Below, piece after piece: positions 26,802 to 36,900 of a stretch of 64,000 nt of DNA (its first letter is position 1; each line of letters opens with the position of its first letter). The stretch is from NCBI GenBank assembly GCA_031539345.1, contig JAVKMO010000028.1:1-64000 (forward strand), in the 5' to 3' direction. This DNA is from JAVKMO01 sp031539345. Its GTDB lineage: Bacteria; Bacteroidota; Bacteroidia; Chitinophagales; Chitinophagaceae. The notes beneath the pieces are model-generated. The model was not told the origin of the DNA. It was given only the letters and a program-made list of their open reading frames with translations, and made no database searches. Both the position numbers and the translations under genes were made by a program.

Positions 26802-27695
26802 ATGACAAACAAAACACTACTCATTTTAGCCGCAGGCATGGGGTCTCGATATGGAGGCAACAAACAAATTGATGCCTTTGGCCCTCATCAAGAAATGCTC
26901 ATGGATTATTCTATTTATGATGCCATACAAGCGGGTTTTAATAAAATTGTATTTATTATTCGTGAAGATTTTACCACCTCATTCAAAAAAGAAATTGAGG
27001 CACGCTGGAAAGGAAAAGCAGAATTTTGTTACATGTATCAGTCCTTAGACAAATTTTTTGACGATAAAAAATATACCACAACAAGAACAAAACCTTGGGG
27101 TACATCACACGCCATTTTGTGTGCAAAAGATGCCATTCAAGAACCTTTTTTAATGATCAATGCAGACGATTTTTATGGTCGAACAAGTTTTGTTACTGCA
27201 GGTGAATTTTTAACAACTCACTGTACGCCCTCGCAATATGGCTTGGTGGCGTATCAACTCAACCAAACGGTTTCTGAACACGGTTCTGTTTCTCGTGGCG
27301 TATGCGAAGTAAAAAACGATTTGTTAGTCAATATTGAAGAGCATACAAAAATTTATTGGAAAGAAAAAAACATTGCTTCTGACTACAACAATACAACCAT
27401 AGATTTAGATCCAAAATCTAAAGTGTCCATGAATTTCTTCTGTTTTCATCACACTATTTTTACTCACTTAGAAAAAGAATTTGCTTCCTTTTTAGAAAAA
27501 AATCACGCTGAATTAAAAACCGAATTTCTCATTTCTGCTTTTTGCGATGATTGCATCAAACGTTTTGGCATTCAACTCAAAGTAGAAAACACAAACGAAA
27601 AATGGTTTGGCGTAACATACCCTGAAGATGCTGAAATTGTACGTGAGGAGATTAGAAAACTGATTGCTTCAAAGCATTATCCATCTCAATTGTAA
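26802..27695 (+). CDS. Nucleotidyltransferase family protein (sugar-phosphate type)
   Basis: 297-aa protein with the GT-A-like nucleotidyltransferase N terminus LLILAAGMGSRYGG and the NADDFYG metal-binding motif. PWGTSHAILCAKDAI matches the NDP-sugar pyrophosphorylase group that activates sugar phosphates with NTP. No second domain such as hexapeptide repeats is present. Member of the same plus-strand run, 26 nt after the epimerase-like gene. The sugar cannot be read from the sequence. Confidence 0.8.
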   Translation: MTNKTLLILAAGMGSRYGGNKQIDAFGPHQEMLMDYSIYDAIQAGFNKIVFIIREDFTTSFKKEIEARWKGKAEFCYMYQSLDKFFDDKKYTTTRTKPWGTSHAILCAKDAIQEPFLMINADDFYGRTSFVTAGEFLTTHCTPSQYGLVAYQLNQTVSEHGSVSRGVCEVKNDLLVNIEEHTKIYWKEKNIASDYNNTTIDLDPKSKVSMNFFCFHHTIFTHLEKEFASFLEKNHAELKTEFLISAFCDDCIKRFGIQLKVENTNEKWFGVTYPEDAEIVREEIRKLIASKHYPSQL

Positions 27696-27779
27696 CACAA
27701 ACCAAACGGACCTTTTTTTCATACCCATGAACCCACTCCAACCGTCTTTTTTTATTTGTATTAAAGCCAACTATTCGGT

Positions 27780-28763
27780 ATGAAAAAAAACATTGCTCTT
27801 GTTACAGGAGGTTATTCTTCAGAATGTCAAATTTCTTATCTATCCGCAGACAGCGTTTGGAAAAGTTTAGATCACAGCAAATTCAATTTTTATTTCATTG
27901 ACATTAACCCAAAAGAATGGGTGTGTAAAATCGAGAATAAAAAATATCCCATTGATAAAAATGATTTTTCTATATGCATCAAAAATGAAACCATTCAGTT
28001 TGATTTGTGTTATATGATGTTGCATGGAACGCCCGGAGAAGATGGCAAATTACAAGGCTATTTTGATAGCATTCGCCAACCTTATTTGTCTTGCAATGCA
28101 GCCGTTTCTGCACTCACGTTTAACAAATTTTATACCACAACAATTTTACAATCGCTGGGCATTAAAGTTGCCAAATCAACGATGCTATTTAAACAGCAAA
28201 CGTACGATGTAAAAAAATTAGCCCGATTGCTCCAATTTCCTGTTTTCGTCAAACCCAATAATGGCGGATCAAGCATTGGCATTTCTAAAGTTACAAAACA
28301 AGACTTACTACAAAAAGCAATTACAAAAGCCTTTGCAGAAGACGACCAAGTGTTGCTTGAAGAACAAATTGTGGGCAGAGAATTTACCGTGGGCATTTGC
28401 AAACTCAAAAATCAAATTGTCATTTTACCCATTACAGAAATTAAAACACAAAATGATTTTTTTGACTTTGAAGCAAAATATCAAGGCAAAGCAATAGAAA
28501 TTACACCAGCAAAAATCACTGCTGACATCAAGAAAAAAATAGAAACTGTAGCCAAAGATATTTATACCAAACTCAATTGCAATGGCGTTATTCGCGTTGA
28601 TATTATTTACAACGAGAAAGACAAAGAAGCCTATGTCTTAGAAATCAATACGGTGCCAGGACAAACAAAAACAAGCTTTATTCCACAACAAGTTTTGGCA
28701 ATGAATATGCCGTTGAAAAAATTTTATACTTTATTGTTAGAAGAATGTTTAAAGGCAAAATAA
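27780..28763 (+). CDS. ddl: D-alanine--D-alanine ligase
   Basis: 327-aa ATP-grasp enzyme joining two D-Ala for peptidoglycan. LVTGGYSSECQISYLSA at the N terminus, the MLHGTPGEDGKLQGYFD block, PVFVKPNNGGSSIGISKV, VDIIYNEKD and the C-terminal EINTVPGQTKTSFIPQ loop are characteristic. In the last, the Asn binds metal and the following PGQT/S loop closes over the phosphate. It precedes ispH by 22 nt. Confidence 0.96.
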   Translation: MKKNIALVTGGYSSECQISYLSADSVWKSLDHSKFNFYFIDINPKEWVCKIENKKYPIDKNDFSICIKNETIQFDLCYMMLHGTPGEDGKLQGYFDSIRQPYLSCNAAVSALTFNKFYTTTILQSLGIKVAKSTMLFKQQTYDVKKLARLLQFPVFVKPNNGGSSIGISKVTKQDLLQKAITKAFAEDDQVLLEEQIVGREFTVGICKLKNQIVILPITEIKTQNDFFDFEAKYQGKAIEITPAKITADIKKKIETVAKDIYTKLNCNGVIRVDIIYNEKDKEAYVLEINTVPGQTKTSFIPQQVLAMNMPLKKFYTLLLEECLKAK

Positions 28764-28785
28764 TTTTACTTCTCATACGCTATTT

Positions 28786-30051
28786 ATGAAACACTTTGAC
28801 GTTCCTCTTCAGTATAAAGACTCTATTGTAAAACACGTTAAAAATTTTCGACTCCAAGCAGACAAACTCAAAAAAAATCTAACGCCAAGTTTATTGCAAG
28901 CCGGTGATTTGCAATTTTACCTGCCTCGCAATTTTGGGTTTTGTTATGGCGTTGAAAATGCCATTAGTCTTACAAACAATATCATTGACAACAACACAGA
29001 AAACAAAAGAATTTTTTTGTTAAGTGAACTCATTCACAACCCCATTATCAATCAACATTTAATCGAAAAAGGCGTACAATTTTTAATGCACAATGACGGC
29101 AGAAATATTATTCCCTTCGACACTTTGCGTTCAGATGACATTGTCATTATTCCTGCGTTTGGCACAACAATTGAAATAGAAAATCAACTCAAACAAATTG
29201 GCATTGACATTCAACGGTATTATTCTACCTGCCCTTTTGTAGAAAAAGTATGGAAAAAAGGCAAAGAACTTTTAGACGACAATTATACCATCATCATTCA
29301 CGGAAAACCCGAACACGAAGAAACAAAAGCCACTTTTTCTCATGTTACACAAAGCAAGAATGCGTGTGTCATTATTCGTGATCAAACCGAAGCCAATTTG
29401 TTGGCACAATACATACGCAAAGAAAAAAATACAGCAACATTTTTAACCGATTTTGCAGGTAAGCACACACCAAATTTTAATCCAGAAAAAGATTTACAAC
29501 GCATTGGCGTAATCAACCAAACAACAATGCTAGCGACAGAAACTCAAGCGATTGCAAACTTTTTAAAACAAAGCCTCATTGATTTTTATCAACTGACAGA
29601 CGACAAAGTGCAGAACCATTTTGCAGACACGAGAGACACACTTTGTTATGCCACAAACGAAAATCAAAAAGCGGTCGAATACATGGTCAAAAACCAACCC
29701 TTAGACCTTGTAATTGTTATTGGCGGGCACAACAGTTCAAACACGTGCAATCTGTATAAAATTGCACATCAACACGCTTCAGCAATTTTCATTACAAATG
29801 AAAAAGATTTGACCGACAAACACACTGCACAACATTTTAATGTGTATGAAAAAAAAATCGAAACACGCACGCACGAGTATTTTAATTCCCTCAAACGCCG
29901 CATTGGCATTGTCATTGGGGCATCATGCCCAGATTCTGAAATCGATTTTGTTATTAAAAAAATTCTTCGTTTTTATTACAATAATGAAGAAGCAGAACAA
30001 CAGTTTAACACTTTAGCAAAAGCTTTTATTCCATCTTCTTCACACAATTAA
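28786..30051 (+). CDS. ispH: 4-hydroxy-3-methylbut-2-enyl diphosphate reductase
   Basis: 421-aa iron-sulfur enzyme for the last step of the MEP isoprenoid pathway, releasing IPP and DMAPP. The three cluster Cys are visible: Cys53 in GFCYGVENA, Cys149 in YSTCPFVEKV and one in GASCPDSEID near residue 394. His84 in ELIHNP and the HGKPEHEET block bind substrate. It is about 100 residues longer than E. coli IspH, with a ~40-residue N-terminal extension; long forms are known in this phylum. Confidence 0.92.
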   Translation: MKHFDVPLQYKDSIVKHVKNFRLQADKLKKNLTPSLLQAGDLQFYLPRNFGFCYGVENAISLTNNIIDNNTENKRIFLLSELIHNPIINQHLIEKGVQFLMHNDGRNIIPFDTLRSDDIVIIPAFGTTIEIENQLKQIGIDIQRYYSTCPFVEKVWKKGKELLDDNYTIIIHGKPEHEETKATFSHVTQSKNACVIIRDQTEANLLAQYIRKEKNTATFLTDFAGKHTPNFNPEKDLQRIGVINQTTMLATETQAIANFLKQSLIDFYQLTDDKVQNHFADTRDTLCYATNENQKAVEYMVKNQPLDLVIVIGGHNSSNTCNLYKIAHQHASAIFITNEKDLTDKHTAQHFNVYEKKIETRTHEYFNSLKRRIGIVIGASCPDSEIDFVIKKILRFYYNNEEAEQQFNTLAKAFIPSSSHN

Positions 30052-30076
30052 TTATTTCACAGTTCAAATTTTTATT

Positions 30077-30544
30077 ATGAATTTTTTATTCTTCTTATCT
30101 TTTCTTTTTTTACAAACTGCACCAAAATCTACCCCAGAGGAAGTGAGCATAGAATATAAAGCACAGTTAAAAGAACTATTTATTGCAACCAATTTGGCAA
30201 ATAGTTTTCAGGCATCTGTATTGGAAACAATCAGTATTTACAAAAAACAATATCCAAAAGTGCCCGCTTCATTTTGGGAAAGTTTGCAAAAAGATTTAAC
30301 TGCAAAATCATTAGATGATTTGACCAATTTATTTGCTCCTGTTTATATTCAACATTTAACTGCTCAAGACCTTCAACAAGTGCTTGGATTTTATCATTCG
30401 CCAGCAGGAAAAAAATATGCCAATAGCACACCCAAAATAATGAAAGAAACAATTTTAATAGGGCAAAATTGGGCAATGGAATTACAAAATCTTGTACTCA
30501 AAAAATTGATTGACAAAGGTCATGTAAAAGATGATTTTAAATGA
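30077..30544 (+). CDS. DUF2059 domain-containing exported protein
   Basis: 155 aa with an N-terminal hydrophobic signal (FLFFLSFLFL) and a helical body. The stretch LQQVLGFYHSPAGKKYANSTPKIM is the DUF2059 signature, in which a (FY)-x-(ST)-P-x-G-(KQ) turn is conserved. Function of the family is unknown. It lies 25 nt after ispH and 16 nt before the type III methyltransferase gene, marking the left border of the restriction island. Confidence 0.75.
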   Translation: MNFLFFLSFLFLQTAPKSTPEEVSIEYKAQLKELFIATNLANSFQASVLETISIYKKQYPKVPASFWESLQKDLTAKSLDDLTNLFAPVYIQHLTAQDLQQVLGFYHSPAGKKYANSTPKIMKETILIGQNWAMELQNLVLKKLIDKGHVKDDFK

Positions 30545-30560
30545 GCCTAAAAATTAAAAA

Positions 30561-32531
30561 ATGAACCACCAACAAAAAATAACAACCGACATAAAAGTAC
30601 CCAACAAGAATTTGGAAAATTTGAGGCAACATTTTTCGCATTGCTTTGACAAAGACGGAAACTTTCAACTGGAAAAATTTAAAGCCAACCTGACTGAAAA
30701 AGAAATCAATTTTTCTACTGAAAGTTATGGTTTAGAGTGGCTTGGAAAATCGTATGCAAGACTTTTGGCAAGCGACCCAGCAACAACTTTGCTCAAAGCA
30801 GACGAAACACACAACAGCAAACCAGAAAACGCTAACGCTGAAAACTTACTGATTAAAGGCGACAACCTTGAAGTATTAAAACACCTTGCCAATGCCTACT
30901 ATGAGCAAGTAAAAATGATTTACATCGACCCGCCTTACAACACAGGTAGTGATGGCTTTGTATATAACGATGATAGAAAATTTACAACAAAAGAACTCCA
31001 AAACCTCATTGGCGTAGATGAAGAAAAAGCCAAAAGAATTTTATCTTTTACGCAAAGTAAAAGCAATAGCCATTCAGCTTGGCTTACTTTTCTTTACCCA
31101 CGTTTATACATTGCAAAACAATTGTTGAAAGATGATGGCGTAATTTTTGTTTCTATTGATGATAACGAAGTGGCACAACTACGTTTGTTGATGGATGAAA
31201 TTTTTGGAGAGGAAAATTTTGTGGCAGAGTTGCCTACTGTAATGAATTTAAAAGGTAACAATGACGAATTTGCTTTTGCGGGAACACACGAATACACAAT
31301 AGTATATTCAAAAAATAAAAATAATTCAGTATTTAAAGAGTTTAATGTAAATGATGATGAATTAGATGATTGGCAAGAGGATGAAATAGGGTTTTTTAAG
31401 CATGGTGCAAATTTAAAAGCAACTGGCGGAAATGCACCACGAGAAAAAAGACCAAATTTATTTTACCCAATATTTTTAGACTCAAATAACAATGTGTATG
31501 TAACTGATGATGACAATATTCCTAAAAAATATGTGGGAGAAATAAAAACACTTTTACCAATAACCAATGAGCAAGAAATGTCGTGGAGATGGAGCAAAGA
31601 AAAAGTAAAAAATGAAATAAATAATATAATTGTATCAAGGAATGGCAGTATAGGTATTTATAAAAAACAAAGACCTTCATTGGGTGATTTACCATCCAAA
31701 AAGCCAAAATCATTGTTTTATAAACCAGAATATAGTAGTGGTAACGGTACGGCTCAATTAAAAGAGTTGTTAGGTGATAAATTTTTTAGCAGTCCAAAAC
31801 CATTAAATTTAATTAAAGATTTTTTAGAAATATCCACAAATACAAACGACCTCATCCTCGACTTTTTTGCAGGTTCAGGCACCACAGGCGATGCCGTAAT
31901 GCAACTCAATGCTGAAGGTGGCGGCAATAGAAAATTTATTTTAGTGCAATTGCCCGAAGCAATAGATCCAAAGAAAAATAAAACGGCTTATGATTTTGTA
32001 AAAGATGAATTGAAAGCAGAGCCTACTATTTTTGAAATCACCAAAGAGCGTTTATTAAGAGCCGCTATAAAAATTAAAAAAGAAAAAAAAGAGGACAAGG
32101 GCAACTTAGGTTTTAAGATTTTTGAAACCCTGCCTATTTGGGAAGATTACGATTTTGAAGCCGATGAGTTGAACACGCAAACAATTTTGTTTGATGAAAG
32201 CAAATTGATCGCAGAAGACATTAAAGCATTGCTCATTACGTGGAAAACTTATGACGGCATTGCATTGACGCAAGATTTGGAAACAATTGATTTAGGCGGT
32301 TATACTGCCTTTTATGGCAACCAAAAATTGTATCTGATGAACAAAGGTTTTACAACAGAAAACCTTAAAAATCTTTTAGAAAAAATTGATGCTGACAAAA
32401 AATTTAGTCCTTCATCAATGATTGCTTTTGGCTATCATTTTGATAGTGCCAGATTGATTGAAATTTCAGAAAATATAAAATCATATACCAACAAGAAAAA
32501 AATTGACATTGATTTTATAACGAGATATTAG
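30561..32531 (+). CDS. mod: Type III restriction-modification DNA methyltransferase (Mod)
   Basis: 656-aa beta-class adenine-N6 methyltransferase. Motif IV is IDPPYNTGS at 122-130, and motif I is DFFAGSGTTGDAV near 434-446, so the order IV ... target recognition ... I is that of type III Mod subunits. The region between (about 200-420) is the target-recognition domain and is markedly Asn-rich and less conserved. RKFILVQLPEA follows motif I. It recognises the site for the complex and methylates one strand; Res at 33928-36900 cuts. Gap to the next gene is one base, so the four genes to 36900 are likely one operon. No repeat tract that would suggest phase variation was seen. Confidence 0.93.
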   Translation: MNHQQKITTDIKVPNKNLENLRQHFSHCFDKDGNFQLEKFKANLTEKEINFSTESYGLEWLGKSYARLLASDPATTLLKADETHNSKPENANAENLLIKGDNLEVLKHLANAYYEQVKMIYIDPPYNTGSDGFVYNDDRKFTTKELQNLIGVDEEKAKRILSFTQSKSNSHSAWLTFLYPRLYIAKQLLKDDGVIFVSIDDNEVAQLRLLMDEIFGEENFVAELPTVMNLKGNNDEFAFAGTHEYTIVYSKNKNNSVFKEFNVNDDELDDWQEDEIGFFKHGANLKATGGNAPREKRPNLFYPIFLDSNNNVYVTDDDNIPKKYVGEIKTLLPITNEQEMSWRWSKEKVKNEINNIIVSRNGSIGIYKKQRPSLGDLPSKKPKSLFYKPEYSSGNGTAQLKELLGDKFFSSPKPLNLIKDFLEISTNTNDLILDFFAGSGTTGDAVMQLNAEGGGNRKFILVQLPEAIDPKKNKTAYDFVKDELKAEPTIFEITKERLLRAAIKIKKEKKEDKGNLGFKIFETLPIWEDYDFEADELNTQTILFDESKLIAEDIKALLITWKTYDGIALTQDLETIDLGGYTAFYGNQKLYLMNKGFTTENLKNLLEKIDADKKFSPSSMIAFGYHFDSARLIEISENIKSYTNKKKIDIDFITRY

Positions 32532-32532
32532 T

Positions 32533-32934
32533 ATGGAAACTCAAAATGAATTAGCAATTTTTCAGGCAGAAAACGGTGCGATAGAATTGCGAACTGATGT
32601 AAAAAATGCAACAGTTTGGGTTACACAAAAACAAATTGCAGAAATTTTTGGAATTGACCGTTCTGTGGTTACTAAGCATATCAACAAGATTATCGTCAAC
32701 AAAGAAATTGATGAAAAAAGCAATGTGCATTTTTTGCACATTGCCAATTCAGATAAGAGAGTGAAATTTTACACATTAGATGTAGTATTAACTGTTGGCT
32801 ATCGAACAAATTCGGCTAAGGCCATTGATTTTCGTGTTTGGGCAATAAAAATTCTTAAACAACACATCACCGAAGGTTACACCATAAATGCTCAAACAAT
32901 AGAAAGAAATAAAATTCATTTTTTAAAAATATAA
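32533..32934 (+). CDS. Truncated RhuM-family protein
   Basis: 133 aa. It carries a RhuM N-terminal domain with an HTH-like WVTQKQIAEIFGIDRSVVTKHI segment and VVLTVGYRTNSAKAIDFRVWA. RhuM proteins are normally about 330 aa; this one stops after NKIHFL, at the place where the next gene product reads NKTHFL and continues. The DNA at that point (cattttttaa) is identical in both genes, so truncation by recombination or deletion is plausible. It starts one base after mod. Likely DNA- or protein-binding; function unknown. Confidence 0.75.
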   Translation: METQNELAIFQAENGAIELRTDVKNATVWVTQKQIAEIFGIDRSVVTKHINKIIVNKEIDEKSNVHFLHIANSDKRVKFYTLDVVLTVGYRTNSAKAIDFRVWAIKILKQHITEGYTINAQTIERNKIHFLKI

Positions 32935-32944
32935 AATAAATACT

Positions 32945-33931
32945 ATGCTAAAAGATGGAATTATAATATATCAATCTGATGGTAATTCAAATCAAATAGA
33001 AGTAATATTAAGAAAAGAGTCTATTTGGTTATCTCAAGAGCAAATTTCTAATCTATTTGGCACTAAAAGACCTGCAATTACCAAACATTTGAAGAATATC
33101 TTCTTGTCTAATGAACTTAAAGAAATTGAGGTATGTTCCATTTTGGAACACACCACTAAACACGGATCAATAGAAGGAAAAAGTCAAAAATCTAAAACAA
33201 AAATATATAATTTAGATGCAATATTGTCAGTGGGTTACAGAGTTAATTCTAAACAAGCAACTTTATTTAGAATGTGGGCTACCCAACGCCTGAAAGATTA
33301 TTTGGTTCAAGGCTATGCTATCAACCAAAAACGAATAGAAGAAAACAAAACCCATTTTTTAACAGCTTTAAAAGATTTAAAACTACTTACCACAAACAAT
33401 AGCCTTATAGAAGTCAAAGATGTTTTATCCTTGATTGAATCATTTTCAGGCACTTTTTTTTCGTTAGATAGTTACGACAAAAATCAATTTCCGAACAAAG
33501 GCACGATAGCCGAAATACAAACGACTGCGAAAGAATTATATCAAGATATACAACAACTAAAAGCTCAACTGATTAAAAAAAGCGAAGCGACCGAACTATT
33601 TGCTCAAGAAAAAACAAAAGGGAATTTGGAGAGTATTTTTGGTAATGTGTTTCAAAGTGTTTTTGGAGAAGATGCTTACCCAAGTGTTGAACAAAAAGCC
33701 GCCCATTTATTGTATTTTATTATCAAAAACCACCCTTTCAATGATGGTAATAAACGAAGCGGTGCCTTTGCTTTTATTTGGCTTTTGCAAAAGGCAGTTT
33801 ATCCTTTCAGAAATAAAATATATCCAGAAACACTTACTACACTTACCATTTTAATTGCCGAATCAAACCCAACAGATAAAGAAAAAATGATAGGCATTGT
33901 ACTCCTACTCCTAAACTCAAATCAATCATGA
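32945..33931 (+). CDS. RhuM-Fic/Doc fusion protein inside a type III R-M operon
   Basis: 328 aa with two parts. Residues 1-130 are a RhuM-type domain (WLSQEQISNLFGTKRPAITKHL, ILSVGYRVNSKQATLFRMWA). Residues ~165-328 are a Fic/Doc domain with the active-site loop HPFNDGNKRSG beginning at His263. Fic enzymes transfer AMP or other nucleotidyl groups; Doc-type members phosphorylate EF-Tu. The loop has HxFxDGNKR with no second Arg, as in Doc-like proteins. The last four bases overlap the start of res (ATGA), which suggests translational coupling with the restriction subunit. Role in restriction is unknown; a toxin guarding the operon is one possibility. Confidence 0.85.
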   Translation: MLKDGIIIYQSDGNSNQIEVILRKESIWLSQEQISNLFGTKRPAITKHLKNIFLSNELKEIEVCSILEHTTKHGSIEGKSQKSKTKIYNLDAILSVGYRVNSKQATLFRMWATQRLKDYLVQGYAINQKRIEENKTHFLTALKDLKLLTTNNSLIEVKDVLSLIESFSGTFFSLDSYDKNQFPNKGTIAEIQTTAKELYQDIQQLKAQLIKKSEATELFAQEKTKGNLESIFGNVFQSVFGEDAYPSVEQKAAHLLYFIIKNHPFNDGNKRSGAFAFIWLLQKAVYPFRNKIYPETLTTLTILIAESNPTDKEKMIGIVLLLLNSNQS

Positions 33932-36900
33932 AGAGCTTTAATTTTGAGAAAAATTTAGCACATCAGGAAAATGCTGTTAAAAGTACACTCGCGGTGTTTG
34001 ATGGTTTACAAGTGCATGCAATGCCACAAATTGATAGCAACTTGATTAACCCTGTGTATAATAATATCGTTAAAGGAGGCAATGTATTGATGAACGATAT
34101 AAAACCTTTCGGCAAATACTATAATAACATTTATGCTCGACAACAAGAGAATAGTATAAGTAATAAGCCAAACAACAAAAGCAACATCATTGACATTATG
34201 ATGGAAACGGGAACAGGAAAAACATACACTTATACCAAAACAATTTTTGAGCTGAATAAAAATTACGGCATCTTTAAATTTATTGTTGTTATTCCTACGC
34301 TATCGATTAAAGCAGGAACAATTGACTTTTTGAAATCGAACAGCAGTAGAGAACACTTCAAGGAGCAATACGGAAAGACGTTTCATTTGCATATTGTAGA
34401 AAGTCTAAAGAATGGCAAAAACAAAAAATCATTCATTCCGCCAGCCGTAATCAGTTTTGTAAATGCAGGTAATTTTGAAAAAAATAGTATTCAAATAATG
34501 ATTATCAATGCAGGCATGATCAATTCAGAAACCATGCAGAAAAGTTTTGATAAGGGATTGTTTGACAAATACACTATTCCCTTTGATGCGATTGGAGCAA
34601 TAAAACCTATGATGATAATTGACGAGCCACACAAGTTTGGCACAAGCACTAAAACTTGGGAGAACATTCAAAAAATGAAACCGCAGTTTATTTTACGATA
34701 TGGTGCAACTTTCCCTGATAAAGAATTAAAACAAAAAAATCCATTAACCAACAAAATTGAAACGACTTATACAAAAGATTATCAAAATCTAATTTATACC
34801 CTTACTGCTGTAAATGCTTTTAATAATAATTTGGTAAAAGGAATCATCGGTCACATCACAGAATTTGAAAGTGGAAAAAATGCAGTAGTTAAGTTGATCG
34901 ATTCTGATGGAACAGAAGCCACTTTTCAGTTAAATGATGAAAAACCTGTAACACTTACCAAAAAGGAAAGTCTGAAAAAAATACATTCCGAAATGTCAGA
35001 TTTGGGAATTGAAAATTTAAATAAAAGTACTGTTGTTTTAACCAATGGTTTAGAAATGAAAAAGGGTGATAAAATCAATCCTTATTCGTATGCTGAAAAG
35101 TTGCAAGAAACAATGATTCAAAAAGCAATCAAACATCATTTTGAAATTGAAAAATCATTGCTAACAAGAGAGGTTAAGATAAAACCGCTTACACTTTTCT
35201 TTATTGACAACATTGAAGAATACAGAAATGCAAATGGGTATATCCGCAAAACAGTTGAACAATATATTGAACTAGAAATAAAGGAACTGCTGAAAACGGA
35301 AAAAGACACTTTCTACAAAGCATACCTTGAAAAAACATTGCTTAACCTTTCTATTACACACGCTGGTTATTTCTCAAAAGACAACACCGAGAAGGACGAA
35401 GCCATTGAAAAAGAAATCAACGAAATTTTGCATGACAAACAGGCAATTCTAGATTTAGAAAACCCAAGACGGTTTGTTTTTTCAAAATGGACTTTGCGTG
35501 AAGGTTGGGACAACCCAAATGTTTTTCAGATTTGTAAACTTAGAAGTAGTGGAAGTGAAATTTCAAAACTGCAAGAAGTTGGGCGTGGATTGCGTTTGCC
35601 CGTTAATGAATATGGTAATCGCGTAAAAGACGAACAATTTTATCTCAACTATTTTGTTGATTTTACCGAGAGTGATTTTATTGACAAACTTGTAAATGAA
35701 ATCAATCAGAAGTCTGGTGCAGTTTCAATTGACGAAACGCCAACTTCTCTTACTGACAATATGCTTAAGCAAATTGTTGAGAAATATGAATTTGCTGATG
35801 AAAATACGTTACTACACAAATTGATTATAGAGGATAAAGTAATTGACTTTTCAAGAAAATTTTTACAAGGAGGATTTGATTTTATTAAAACAAACTTCTC
35901 ACAAATTTTTGAAGGCGTAAATTCAAATAAAGTTCGCAAAGCAACAGACCCCAAAAAGAAAATTGTTGTTAGAACAGAGAAATATCAAGAGTTGAAAGAC
36001 CTTTGGGAAAAACTGAATGAAAAAGTAATTCTTGAATACAAGTTTGCCAATGAAGCAAATTTCAAAACGCTGTTTACAGACTTTTTAAAAGCACAAAAAG
36101 GAAATTTTATAGTTGATGGAGTCAATGAAAAAATTGCTAAAGTTGAAATCAAAGACAACAAAGCAAGTGTAAGTGAACCAGAATCAGTTTATGGAAGAAG
36201 GGCAGCTATCATTTCGACGATGAAATACAGCGACTTTCTGAAAGAACTTGCAAAGATGTTAAACATCAACATTAAAACACTTCACCAGTCAATCATTGAT
36301 TCTAAAACTGACATCAACACATTTCTAAACACAACAACACTTAGAATTATCAAACAATCATTTGACCATTATTTAATGGCAAATGCCATTGACAAATTTA
36401 GCCTTGAATACAAAAAGGTTTCAAACAACATTCACCCAACTAAACTCACAGACGAGGAGGGAAATGTTTTAAAAGAAATTTCTGCCTCAGATATTGGCAT
36501 TTTATTTTCAGACGAAAAAGTTGATTCAAAATATTTTTTTGAAGAGTTGTATTTTGATTCCGACTTAGAGAAAACAAACATGAAAACTGATATTACAGAA
36601 GTAATTGTGTTCACAAAAATTCCAAAAAACTCAATTAAAATTCCAGTTGCAGGAGGCAAAAGTTACTCACCTGACTTTGCTTATGTTTTGAAATTCAAAG
36701 ACGGAGAACAGAAACTTTATTTCATTGTTGAGGCAAAAAATGTAGTGGGTGAACAAGAATTGCGAGAAGAAGAAAAGCACAAAATAAAATATGCTGAAAA
36801 ATTCTTTAACGGAAAAGTTAAAATTGAATTTAAGACACAGTTTAGCAAGAACAAAATTATTGACCTCATTAAAGAGCTCTTGCCATTGACTAACGAATAA
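33928..36900 (+). CDS. res: Type III restriction endonuclease (Res)
   Basis: 990-aa helicase-nuclease subunit. Walker A METGTGKTY starts at residue 92, the DEAD-like box is IIDEPHKF at about 230-237, and later helicase motifs include TLREGWDNPNVFQI and LQEVGRGLRLP. The C-terminal nuclease is a PD-(D/E)XK domain: PDFAYV at 915-920 and VEAKN at 934-938 (Glu935, Lys937). It works only as a complex with Mod, cutting after ATP-dependent communication between two inversely oriented sites. All motifs are intact, so the system is probably functional. Confidence 0.94.
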   Translation: MKSFNFEKNLAHQENAVKSTLAVFDGLQVHAMPQIDSNLINPVYNNIVKGGNVLMNDIKPFGKYYNNIYARQQENSISNKPNNKSNIIDIMMETGTGKTYTYTKTIFELNKNYGIFKFIVVIPTLSIKAGTIDFLKSNSSREHFKEQYGKTFHLHIVESLKNGKNKKSFIPPAVISFVNAGNFEKNSIQIMIINAGMINSETMQKSFDKGLFDKYTIPFDAIGAIKPMMIIDEPHKFGTSTKTWENIQKMKPQFILRYGATFPDKELKQKNPLTNKIETTYTKDYQNLIYTLTAVNAFNNNLVKGIIGHITEFESGKNAVVKLIDSDGTEATFQLNDEKPVTLTKKESLKKIHSEMSDLGIENLNKSTVVLTNGLEMKKGDKINPYSYAEKLQETMIQKAIKHHFEIEKSLLTREVKIKPLTLFFIDNIEEYRNANGYIRKTVEQYIELEIKELLKTEKDTFYKAYLEKTLLNLSITHAGYFSKDNTEKDEAIEKEINEILHDKQAILDLENPRRFVFSKWTLREGWDNPNVFQICKLRSSGSEISKLQEVGRGLRLPVNEYGNRVKDEQFYLNYFVDFTESDFIDKLVNEINQKSGAVSIDETPTSLTDNMLKQIVEKYEFADENTLLHKLIIEDKVIDFSRKFLQGGFDFIKTNFSQIFEGVNSNKVRKATDPKKKIVVRTEKYQELKDLWEKLNEKVILEYKFANEANFKTLFTDFLKAQKGNFIVDGVNEKIAKVEIKDNKASVSEPESVYGRRAAIISTMKYSDFLKELAKMLNINIKTLHQSIIDSKTDINTFLNTTTLRIIKQSFDHYLMANAIDKFSLEYKKVSNNIHPTKLTDEEGNVLKEISASDIGILFSDEKVDSKYFFEELYFDSDLEKTNMKTDITEVIVFTKIPKNSIKIPVAGGKSYSPDFAYVLKFKDGEQKLYFIVEAKNVVGEQELREEEKHKIKYAEKFFNGKVKIEFKTQFSKNKIIDLIKELLPLTNE

